DNA from: Pagrus major
Taxonomy: Eukaryota; Chordata; Actinopteri; Spariformes; Sparidae
Assembly: GCF_040436345.1 (NCBI RefSeq)
Contig: NC_133215.1
Location: forward strand, 18,793,306-18,857,305
Length of the DNA: 64,000 bases
Reading direction: 5' to 3'
Numbering within the stretch: the first letter of the stretch is position 1; each line of letters opens with the position of its first letter. Below the pieces are notes generated by a model that ran no database searches, was not told where the DNA came from, and worked only from the letters and a program-made list of their open reading frames with translations. Shown one piece after another: positions 26,901 to 38,200 of this stretch. The translations under genes were made by a program, and so were the position numbers.

Positions 26901-29900
26901 GCCAGTACAGCAAGATGTCAAGAGCAGGAGACCACCAAGCGTCCTGCAAAAAACATAAGACACTCTTTAATCAAACACTTTTGTTCTCCTTCAAAACACA
27001 TTTATCACAGAGAAGTAAACAAGAGAATACAGTCAGAACATTAGAATGTATTTATAATATCCACAGTAAATATGGCAAATTTATTTTAGTTGAACTTAAT
27101 ATGAAGGGAAAATGGGGCTGTTGGCTGACCATTGGAAGGATGTCAAGATGACCTCTTGCCACCAACAGATCCAGGCAGGCTACAACTAGGTATGACCAGG
27201 CCAGGCGCTGCAGCACACCTGGTATCCGCAGGTTGTCCCAAGACACTGTCGAGTGGATGAGGTGGAGGGTGAGCACACATGCAGACAGAAACAGTTTGGA
27301 AGCGAAATAAAGAATGTGCTTTATTATTAATCTAAAATGGTCTGAGATATTATGGTCATCATCAAATAAGAAGTGTGTTTATACTCACATGGTCCCTGGC
27401 AGTAGTTCGGGTTGATGATGAAGACACCAATGATGAAGAGCTGCATGCTTCTCCACACAACTTTCCCCAGCAGTGAGCAGCGGGTGGAGCCTGCACGGAG
27501 CAGGGAGTTGATTGACAGGGCGATGGACGTCCCCATTATGAACACAAACCTGGTGGAGGAGAGAAACACAAAGTGTCATGTGAAAATGAGTTATGGTTCA
27601 TTCGAACTTTGAACATTGGCTTTACACTCCATAACTGAAGGCTTTACTGAGGGAATAAGGGAACTGATTTCAACTGCCTTGAAGAAACCTTTATTGCCTT
27701 TTCAGAACATGTTTGTTGCAGACAGAATTAGCTAACAATAAAAATATATTTTTTTAAATAGTGAAATATAGACAATGCCAGCACAAAACACCCTTGGAGA
27801 CCTATATTTAACATGCAAATTAGATTTCATGAGTTTGCAGCTCTGGTACTTTTTCTCACATACATATTGTGTTGCATATTGTATATTTGCTTTAATGTGT
27901 GAGTGGAAATAAAGAGTGTTCATGCAACTGTCCAATTCAAGTGTGGTCTGCAGGACTAAGATATGCAGGGAAGAAAATGTAAAATTAATTTACCATGGAA
28001 AGACTAGGTCTGCAATAGTGAGGCCTGTAAGGAGACAAATGGGAAACACAGGCTTCAGAGTCAACTTCAATACCAAGGCAGGCTACGAAGATCTGTAAAT
28101 TATAACTAATTTGCGACATAGTTATTGGTAAAAATTAAAAACAGAAGCATGTGAGGCTCACCATTCCAGCTTTCGTGTCTAAAGAACCAGTATCGCCCTC
28201 CTCCATAGTTCACAAACACCATGATGACTAAGGAGATACTGAAAGGAAAAAGAGGAAATGCATTAAAATCCCTTGAAAAGAAATTCTACATCTAATAGTC
28301 ACCAGATCTGTGCTAATATTATCAGTAAGGGTTCATTAATGAGAAGCAATTCTGGTGTCAGATGCAAAAATGTCACGCTACAGTAAGAATCACATGATAA
28401 GGGTATGATGTCAAATTGGACCAAGGGGTGATCGAGTTAATATTTTTCTTTGAGCACATTGAGCTGCTGTGGTGAAGGGGAAGGGGAAGGGGAAGGGGGG
28501 GGATGTACCCTCTGAATGTGTCCAAAGATCGCAGCCTCTTGCTGGGGCTGGGCGGTGGAGGGAGGATGTTGTCCGTAACTGGTGCCACTGTCCTGCCGGG
28601 GGTGCCCAGTTCCTAAATGATGAAAAAAGGTTGTAAAACTCTCCACATAAACCTTTAATTGTTTTTAGTCTTCAAATACAAATCCTAATAAACAGCAATA
28701 TTTGGTTACTAATTTAACTACAGATCTAGTACAATCCTGGTTAAATAAAGTTGTGGCTGGCAAAATGCCCTCGACACAAACACTCACAGAGTTGATGAGC
28801 CTCTCCGTCTCCATGGAGCCACCGATTCGGAAGAGGAACGCCCTCACTACATCCAGCCTGGACAAGAAGCAATCCACCAGTTTACAATACACACAAGTCC
28901 GCAGTTCACACTTGAAAAACAAAAATAAAACAGCACGAGCTCTCTATGCTTGGCAGTAATCTTTGCAACAGATGTTTGTGCCACGGCACCATGACAAACG
29001 TCTCCACATAATTATTTAAGGACAATGAAATCAGGCTATCATCAATTTAATATATCATATGTAGACTTGGTTTTGTTTGAATATGTACATGATCTGGTGT
29101 AGATAAGTATAAAACTCATCACAGGACAAGAACAAAACTATAAAATGATCTTACCCTATTATTATTTTTCCAATGGCAGACACCAAGGTCAGTCCGGCAA
29201 AGATAAGAAAAGCTACCAAGATCGCTGTGTGAGGAGACAGGGCGGGGCACATTATCGAAACATAGCTTTGTACAGCATGTTGGAGATGACTATAGCATCG
29301 AAACACTTCATGTACATGTCATTCAAACTTGTCAATGCATTTATGTGACTCACGTATGTAGCTGTTGACGGGGTCTGCAACAGTCAGTACGGAGCAGTTT
29401 ACCACTGAGGAATCGTTCAGGTTTTTCACCCACAGAGAGTAGTTCCCGTGCTCCCCAAAGTGGAATGGAACGCTGGAAATTAAAAACAATAATGCTAACC
29501 AGACAGCAAACCAGCCACACTGTTTTATATATATGTTTTTTATAACAAGCAAGCTAGGGGACAAACCACACTGAAGAAGAAAAGTCTGCTTTATGTCAAA
29601 TATATTTAAATGATATCTACTAAAATGTTGAATATTATGGTCCGCTTTATGTGAAAAGCCTATATGCTGAATGGTTAGGACAAGAATATTCTTTTGTTTC
29701 AAGCATCTCTACTGTGAAGTGGAACTGTGAAGGATCTGTAAAGATCCTTAAATGCTGTATTCATTCCTTCATTCATAATTAGCCTAGCTGTATTACTGTC
29801 AAATAGGGCGTACAGCCATGTACGACCATATCTCTAACAGCATTTTCAAGCCCATGAAAAAATTGCTTGGATAAAAATATAACATTGATGTTGTATAGTT

Positions 29901-31593
29901 TTATACGTATACACAGTTCTGGTGTATGTGAAACATGTCCATGAGATTAGGCTGTCTTGTGAGGTTTATACCCTACACTGATATGATCCATGTGGACATA
30001 TAAAATAAACAGTCACTTTGAAGAAGACTAAACAACCAAGCCTGTATCGCCAAAGCATAAAGTGTCCACGTCACAGAGTGTAAGAAGGTTTTGTTTTGAG
30101 TTGATTAACTTACGTGCAGAGCTCCAGGTTGACAGGAGTGCTGTTGAGCTGTAGTGTAATTTCATGCTGTGTGCTCACAAAGAAGTCTACTGAACTGGGC
30201 TGGCCAGAACTGGACCTTCCAGGTACCACCCCTAGCTGCTGGTACAAACACTAACACACAAGGGTCCAGATCAGAGCATCATCTTCATCTGAAAACAAGA
30301 CTTATGGCAACAGAATCAACTGGAGGAGGATATCTGGTGTGTGTGTGTGTGTGAGCTTACCTGGTAGCAGCGCTCTGACATCCAGGACACCACCACCTCA
30401 GTGTCCAGCTCATTGATGACCGTCAGAGATGCCTCATCCATCTTCAGGACTATGTGCTTATGGTGGTGATGAGGGAAGCCAGCTGGTTAAATAAACAGCA
30501 GAACACATCGTGCAGATCAGTCGAAACCAATTAGCAAATCCATTTGCTGAAAATATGCAGAAAAGATGACACAGCCCACAGCTTAGCTGGCCACACCCGA
30601 CTGTGAAGTCACTGAAATCAAGTTATGAACGATATTAATTTGATCTGAAACACATGACACCATGTTTGCTACGACACTGATTAGAACCGATGGCATAAAA
30701 TAATCCCAGCAACATGTTGACAACCCTATTGTGGGATACGAGTCGGATGAATCGCACCGTTTGGGCTTCGCTTTCTGATGCATCTGTAAAGGCTGCAGCT
30801 GTGCAACTAGCCTCCTGTAACTTACCTCAAACCTGTGGTCCACTGCTATCCTTAAGGGCGACAAACCATAACAACGTCTGTGGTAGATAGATGGATTGTA
30901 AGACATAAAAAAGAGACCTGTCTAAGCTAACTACAAGCTACAGCCAGTGAGCTAACGGTGCTGCCTGGTGGAGGAAAGCATGTGAGAGAGCTGAAATTAT
31001 GGCTGCTGAGCCCTGGTCACATGCTGAATTAATCCGTAAACTACCCCCAGGAGGGAAGTTCAAACGAGGAGTTTATTCTTGGACTGTCCAGTGTTTCCCT
31101 GAGTCAGTGCTGTTTTGTGTTTACCTACGGCTAGCCCCGTGCTAACAGATTTATTATAACTTAAAGCTAATGTATAACATGTCCTTACATGTCGTGACGA
31201 ATCCTGAAGTGGTTTGTGAAATATATCGACAGTGCTGCAAGGCGAGTTAAAGGAGTGAAAGTGGTGTAAAAAATAATGCTGGGCATTAGTTAGCAAAACA
31301 GCTAAAACAAGCTAGCTATGAGGCACTGGCATTAGCTCTCACTTGGTCAACAGTGTAGTGTACTTACAGGTAAAGTTAGATATTTCAGCTGTCAGTGGTG
31401 CCACGCAAACGGCCACAAGCAAAGCAATGGCAGCAAGGGAAAACATGTAGTATTTCTCTGGTAGTGTCATTTCTTTCTGCCTCGCCTTCCCCCCTGCGAC
31501 TGAAGATGTGCCTTTTGGGTTCTTTTTTAATTTCCTTTTTGCCATTGCAATGCTTCCGACCCTTCCTTGTTTTGACTTTGTAGGGGGAGCCAT
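23980..31593 (-). CDS. hgsnat: Heparan-alpha-glucosaminide N-acetyltransferase (lysosomal), 18 exons
   Basis: Exons, 5' to 3': 31593-31368, 30482-30361, 30235-30114, 29472-29354, 29224-29155, 28857-28788, 28612-28509, 28238-28162, 28024-27994, 27549-27389, 27245-27130, 26943-26822, 26102-25976, 25803-25717, 25563-25486, 25364-25294, 24579-24467, 24161-23980 (665 aa; human about 663, also 18 exons). The enzyme moves an acetyl group from cytosolic acetyl-CoA across the lysosomal membrane to terminal glucosamine of heparan sulfate. Landmarks: N-terminal signal-anchor about 47-66, lumenal N-glycosylation sequons (such as NYS), DTFRG then [17 protein letters not shown] with the proposed active-site His at about residue 299, [34 protein letters not shown], and the end RKKIFWKI, identical to human as I recall it. 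About 11 membrane segments are expected. Start choice: the ATG at 31593 leaves a basic 45-residue leader. In-frame Met17 and Met42 are alternatives. Confidence 0.97.
26215..26340. repeat. Teleost interspersed repeat in an hgsnat intron
   Basis: It ends with 'ctgctagatgccactaaatc' followed by a ctacatactggaccttta edge. I recognise this as the typical terminus of a common fish non-autonomous element. It is non-coding and the left boundary is uncertain. Confidence 0.45.
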
Positions 31594-32075
31594 AAGGGAC
31601 AAAGTTCATTATTAACGCCACCAGTTTGATGACCTCAACGGGCACTACCAATGCGTCAATCCTATTATGTGGAATAGATAATGAATATTTATCTTTCAAG
31701 ACAGACAACAGACATCCGTAGGACCACGGAAGACACACACACACTGTTGACTGAATCACTAATGTATGAAGTGCACGGATGAGGTCATAAATGGGGCTGC
31801 AAGGTCTGTTGCTATGGTAACGCATACATTAACTGACTCACATCTGCGTTTAAAAGCGTCACTTCCTGATTATTTCCCGTACACTGGAAATGATTTAATA
31901 AGAGCATAACTGATCCCAACTCCTTTCTTTATGCGGACGATCATTACTCCGGAGTCGTCAGGGCCATGCTCTGGATTCAGTCGACTGGCGCATGCGCATA
32001 CGGTGTGATTGCAAGGAGTCTAAATCGATAATCGAGTGAATCAACGGCGCCTCCCTCCGGACTTCATCTATCACA
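31594..32075. promoter_or_regulatory. Shared divergent promoter of hgsnat and dctn6
   Basis: Only 482 bp separate the two divergent ATGs. It contains a perfect NRF1 palindrome, GCGCATGCGC, at 31988-31997, and an ETS-type ACTTCCTG at about 31861-31868 next to a GCGTCA half-CRE. No TATA box was found. This architecture is typical of bidirectional housekeeping promoters. A short upstream splice to an untranslated exon cannot be excluded for either gene. Confidence 0.65.
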
Positions 32076-34069
32076 ATGGCAGATAAACCAAACGCTCAGA
32101 AAAGGTAATATCGGTGTTAACACGTTCATGACGTGTAATTCTCGGCGCTACAAGTTAATACAAAAATAAAATGATGACTAAAAAGCCACAATGAAGTTAT
32201 CATGTAGCTAGTTTTGAAGGCTATGCCGAATAGGCTAGCTAGCAACGTTAGCTAACATTTTCTTCCTATTTACTCTCATGTCGTCGGTGTCTGTTTTACT
32301 TTTTGCAGTGTCAAAATAGCCGCTGGAGCCGTAGTTTGTGTTGAAAGTGAAATCAGAGGAGATGTCACCATCGGTAAGAAGTTTCGCATTGGTTCACTTG
32401 CAAGTAGTTATTGCTGACTTGACAAAACTTGCTTTTCTTTCCCTTAAATCGGATCAGACTCTTAACTCCTTTCAGGTTAAGTTACCTATTAAAGTCTTTG
32501 TGTCCTCAGGCCCCAGGACGGTAGTCCATCCAAAAGCTCGTATCATTGCAGAGGCAGGACCCATCGTGATTGGAGAAGGCAATTTGATCGAGGAGCAAGC
32601 TCTGATCATTAATGGGTAATTTAGGATTCTTGTTCCTCAGTGTGTAACCTGTGCATCACTGTTACACATCAGAGATGGGTGATCTTTGCATAAAGTGATC
32701 CCTCTCTGTTTTAAAATCATCCTTACCTGCTATATAATAAAACGTTGCTTGTTCTTCCCTACAGTTACCCAGAAAACATCACACCAGAATCAGAGGTGGA
32801 GCCAAAGACGATGACCATTGGCATGAACAATGTATTTGAAGTTGGCTGTGGTATCCTTTTGACTTGCCTGACCAGTCTAATCCTATAAGTCAAATGATTT
32901 CATATTGTTGTTACAGTTTAATGAATCTTAACTATCAACTAACAGTATCACAAGCCCTGAAAATTGGGGACAACAACGTCATTGAATCTAAAGGTGGGAT
33001 GTCTGCATCTTTATTTGGCTCTGATTGTGTGTTTATATGTGAGCGATGGAGCATTCAGATGAACAAAGTCACTTAACAAATATCCTCTATTTTGTTGTCT
33101 AGCTGACGTTGGAAGGAACGTGATCCTCACCAGTGGCTGTATTATTGGAGCCTTCTGTCAGGTCAACACCTGTGAAGTCATACCTGAGAACACGGTCATC
33201 TACGGCTCTGGATGTATGAGGCGGGTACAGACAGAGAGACCACAGGTATGAATACACACGTTTGGGTAGTAAACCGGCTTGTGATGAGCTTTTGATGAAC
33301 AAAACTATATGTGAACATGTACCTTATGTTGGCTGATTTGAACAGTAGACCTCTCCTACTGGGTTAAAAAATCATGATCATGTTTTAGTGGATGTACATT
33401 TAGCTTTTTTCAGACTTAGAATTATTATTTAAAGACACAACAGCAGATTGTGTCAATATGACTACTATAAACATGATCGTTAGGAGGTACACACTGTCTT
33501 TGAAGCATTTCTATCAACTCATTAGTGGCATTTTTCATATAAATATTAAAAGCAATGTTTGTGTGCAAAAGCACATTTAATGAAATAATACATATAAGTA
33601 TAAGTTGAGGCTTGAGAAGGTCAAGACTTCTGCTAACTTTAAAATTGGATGCACTACAGGTACCTCTAAGGGATCCTATGAGAGTTTACACATTACGGCC
33701 AACATATGCATGCAAGCAAAACGGTGGGGCTCTGGGCATCACAAGTTTAACAACTGTACTATAATTTATGGTACAGCATTGCAGTTTTTAATTTCCTTTG
33801 GGTATTTTTTTTCCCAGTGTATTCACCCTTACCAGGAAAATGCTATAAATCTTCTCAGGTCTACTGTGGTTTTTAGCAGAAGTTGCAAGATTTTCAAAAA
33901 TGGCCAATGTCTGAGTATGAAAGCTTTGTGACAACTCTCTTTGGCATATCAACAATCTGTTTTGTTATCTTTACAGCCCCAGACTCTACAGCTTGACTTC
34001 CTGATGAAGATTTTGCCAAACTACCACCATTTGAAGAAAACTGTTAAAGCCGGCCACAGTGCTAGCTAG
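32076..34069 (+). CDS. dctn6: Dynactin subunit 6 (p27), 7 exons
   Basis: Exons: 32076-32104, 32309-32373, 32510-32615, 32765-32850, 32946-32993, 33103-33245, 33977-34069 (189 aa; human 190). All junctions are GT-AG and in phase. The protein is a left-handed parallel beta-helix of hexapeptide repeats (for example [53 protein letters not shown]). It is followed by the alpha-helical tail [23 protein letters not shown], which is nearly invariant in vertebrates. It pairs with DCTN5 in the pointed-end complex of dynactin, which links dynein to cargo and kinetochores. It is transcribed divergently from hgsnat. The poly(A) signal AATAAA is at 34293-34298, giving a short 3' UTR of about 240 nt. Confidence 0.98.
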
Positions 34070-34292
34070 AATGTAACTTTATACTTTTTAAGATGAATTG
34101 TAAATGGCTAGCAAACCCTAATTTAAATGAGTCTTGCTGGAAGGAAGCATGAATGTATATAATTACATAGTATTAACTTTGCTTCAGCAGTACTTTTTCT
34201 CACTTGCTGATAACTATTATTTTCTATTCTAACCGCAACAGCTGATTAAGCATTTCATCTTTATCTTGCTGTGCTGGTGCTTTTCTATGATT

Positions 34293-34298
34293 AATAAA
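34293..34298 (+). terminator. dctn6: dctn6 poly(A) signal AATAAA
   Basis: A canonical hexamer 224 bp after the dctn6 stop codon, followed by GT-rich sequence (ctgttggtttgca). It is the first canonical AATAAA hexamer I see after the stop on the plus strand. Confidence 0.75.
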
Positions 34299-34628
34299 AT
34301 AATCTCAGAAATGCTGTTGGTTTGCACCATGTGCTAATTTATGATCACAGTAGTCATTAGTCATTTCCTCACAAGGTTATAAATAGTGCAGTGAGAATAT
34401 TAGGAATTGGTAGAATATTTGCAGTCTATATCCCATAACAACAGTAAATAACACTTTTAAATTACATTTCATCTCAATTTGAATTTTATAGTTTAAGAAA
34501 GACCTTAATGTTGCATTTTAGGCAGCTAACAAACTGATTTTAAAATGGCATCTAACTGATCTATTAGAATTGTTGGCACTGCAGTGCATGTAAATCAGGC
34601 AACGAGGCAGTATCCTGTAACAGTGTCA

Positions 34629-34634
34629 TTTATT
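34629..34634 (-). terminator. gtf2e2: gtf2e2 poly(A) signal AATAAA (minus strand)
   Basis: TTTATT on the plus strand reads AATAAA on the gtf2e2 strand, about 580 bp beyond its stop codon. The convergent dctn6 signal lies 331 bp away. The two 3' ends face each other without overlapping if these signals are used. Confidence 0.6.
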
Positions 34635-35212
34635 AAAATAAGTTCAAAAAGTTTTCGTATTTTAAACCACTATGCCATGGTGCTGCAAAGTGAAAGAATT
34701 TAAATATTCCACGAGAAGTAATGTCCAAGATGTTTCATGCTGGCTGAGAGACCTCAGTGTGATGCACTGCACAACACAAGCCCGTCGTATGCAACCGCTA
34801 GTGAAATAATGGAAGGGTACCCTTTCAAATAAAACCTTCCACACACGCGCACACACACACACCCCTTCACAATATAGTAAATAAAAAGAAAAACAAATTT
34901 ACACAATTTAACAGTAAGGTTGTAGCTCCGTTTGGTGTCCTTAATGGTCTCTGCTCTTTTCCTCCATGTCCTTCAGTTATCACTGATCAATAAACAAACT
35001 AAAAGGATTCCACAACACAGTTGCTATTTACTCCATATAATACAGGACCACTGATCACTGAGAGGAGTGCAAAGAAAGGAAAAGAAGCTAAGTTGTTTGC
35101 CATGAAAAAGTCTTTGTGTTGTAGTGTGGCCAGGGTCTCCATCTCCTGCCATCTCTGATTTACAGATTCTACATCGCTCCTCCGAGGGCCTGAGGCACTG
35201 AGGGGAAGGATT

Positions 35213-38200
35213 TCACTTCTTTACAGGAACACCTTCTGAATAGTCCTCCAGGACACCTGCCAAATGGTTGTTGTGGGTCTTGAAGTGTCTCTTCCTCTGC
35301 CCACCTTGCTTCTTCCTCTTTTGCACTGGTAACTGTAGGGAGCCCAGAAACACAATGGACACCGGTTAAGATGCTTGATCAACAAAGTAAAAATGTCAAA
35401 ATTCAGTGTTAAAATTTTAAAGCCTTTATTTCTAGTGAAATAAATCAGGGCATGTATATTTAAATTTGGGAAGCGAGAATGAAAATCAAGCAGATGGGAC
35501 AGCAGCAGACACTGACCACTTTCTTTGGTCCCGTTTCTTGCATGGAGGAAATTCCTTGTTTCTTCAGGTACTCTTCAATCTTCTCTTCATCCATGGAATC
35601 AACTGGAACGCTCCTCCACAGTTTCTGGAATTCTACATTTGAAAGACAAGTTTGGATCCAGGAACATGATCGAACAGCTGGACACAATTATTTCAAGATT
35701 CTGACCCAATATATGAAATGAAGTAAACCAAACTAAGTGAAGGGCAAAATTAATATTGAAGCGTGCTTAGAAAATGGTTCCGATATAGATCTATAATTAC
35801 TTCTACTGAGAAAGAGAGGAAGGGTACACAACACGAATTTTAAAGTAAGGTGCAATAAACTTATCAAATATTGTCAAACCGGTTTAAGATCTCATTCCAC
35901 GAAAGACATACTTAAAAAAATCATTATTTTATGTATTTTTTTTCAGAACTTCATCATGATATCACTGACAGTGAGGACACAGGAGACACATGCAGACAGC
36001 AGATTGTCACCTGTTTACTTGCGTAAAAACTTCAGTCTCTATTCTTGCACCGAATACATAAATTCAAGTACTTTCAAGGCCTTGTTTTTTCCCCTTCAAA
36101 TTCCCAAACTTTTGAGAATTTCAAGGGCCCATGGGAATCTTGTCACTATTTTGCCTGATTAGACTGTGATGGCACATTGGAGATACGAGGCAATGACAGA
36201 GATGGTAAATGTTTCCATGTTTAGAACTTGCGAGCATTCATTCACATACAACTCAAGACAGCTTTATGACTGGTTGAGTAAGGGTTGAAAATATAATATT
36301 GTGCATTGACAATATAACACTCTTGATTAATTACGGGTTTAACCAACTTGAATGACCAACGTTGGCTGGTGGTTTCCCAATCACAATTATAACTTGGATG
36401 TTAACATCAACAATATTTACAAATTGGAATCTCATAAATAGAAAAATCATAACTTTTGTATGACATGAGCGGAGCACGAGGGCTGAGCAGATTGTGACTG
36501 GTTTGTGACTTGAAGTCTCAACTCTAAACTTCACTGCTATCAGCTAAAGAGCCAAGGTGTGCGGTTTTGTACTTTTATATGATGATTTAAACGATTCATT
36601 GTCAAAACCTACAGCAACCAAATCTTTGAAATGTGAAAGACAGCCTAGGTACAAATAAAAGACAGAGAGAAAAAAGAATAACCCAAATCACAGTTGACTT
36701 CTGCTCACCTTCATCCACAGCAAACTGGCAGTGTTTGTCATTGTAGAACAGGATCTTCTTCTTGTCTGGTTTGGTCACGAAGATGATCTGATCCCCCAAA
36801 GCCTGTGAACACATGGGAGCTCATGTCTCTGCTAATATCGTGTCCACTCACCATACAAAGATGAGAGACAAAAGTGGATATCTCTTTCATTAATTAGCAC
36901 ATTGTGTAGTGTATATATGTGGCTTTTTTGCATGTAAATAATATTTACTGTGTTACCTTGATGGCCTTGGCTGAGTTGGGCAGCCCCTCCTCTACATCGT
37001 CCAGCAGCACTCCTCCCAGGCCCAGCTGGTCATGTTTGTCCAGCAGCCTCAGTAAAGCTTTCTTGTCTTTAAGGTTATATTTGGGCTTGAAGCCATACGT
37101 CCCATCCCTGACGTCAATTTTTGGGTTGTTGACCAAGGCCTGAGATTGGCAGGGAGCGAAGGAGTAGATGTCAGGTTTTAAGCCACAAGTTAAGTAGTTG
37201 ACTACTGTACCTCCATTGTTTTCTTCAGTATTCTACTATTAACAAGAGTATCTTCAACAAGGTATTGAATCATCATCATCACCATCACTTAGCTTCTACT
37301 CAGTGGTTTCCTTCTTTTGCATCATACAGGATATTGTGGTCATGGCTCACATCAGTCTACAGATGACTTTGAGGCAAAATAAGTGTTAATAGGTCATTCA
37401 ATACTTTAGAAACACAAACGCACCTCAGTCATGAGCCACTGTTTCTGTTTCATGCTGATATCAAGAAGTTTGGTCTCATCCAGAATCTCTTCAAGAGTCA
37501 AGAAGTGTGTATCACCATTCTGATGCCTTGTCTGAGAGTTAGGGACAGAAAATCGTATTTACGTGAGGAAAACATACATACAGTCCACAAATGATAATAA
37601 ATTATAATAAAAACTCCTTAGCGTTTATTTTTAATAATGCGATTCTTAGCCTTGCACCTCTGACAGTAATTTTGTGCCTTACATCCAACTGTCAGGGTAG
37701 TTTACACGGTTTAAAGCTCTGTGTATTCAACAGATGGCACGAAAAATGCACACATTAAAAGAAAATCTGTCAACTTGAGTGCGAGTTCTGCAGTGAACGA
37801 TGAGTCAGACAGCTAGTGTGATAGGGCCTGGCTGCCTCTCTGCAGAGCCACAGCATGACAAACAAGCTGTTAACATACCAAAAGAAAGACTGGGCACCAA
37901 ATGTTACACAGTGGACACGACTGACTCACTGGGCTCACACAACAGGCAACAAGTCAAGCTTTTAAAGAGCTTTGATGGAGATGACGACAGGCTCAAAATC
38001 TGGCAATTAAGTGGATGCTGTTGTGACAGCTGATGTCATCTTGGAGAGGAACAATATCTCTGAGACTGAAACACGTCTTTGTCTAAAACAACACTCATTT
38101 GCAGAGAGAAAAAAAACATGAGCAAAGAAAACAATCTCCACTTAATTGCTGGAGAATGTTCCTTTTATAAAATACTAAATGTCCCCAGAGGCTTACCTTC

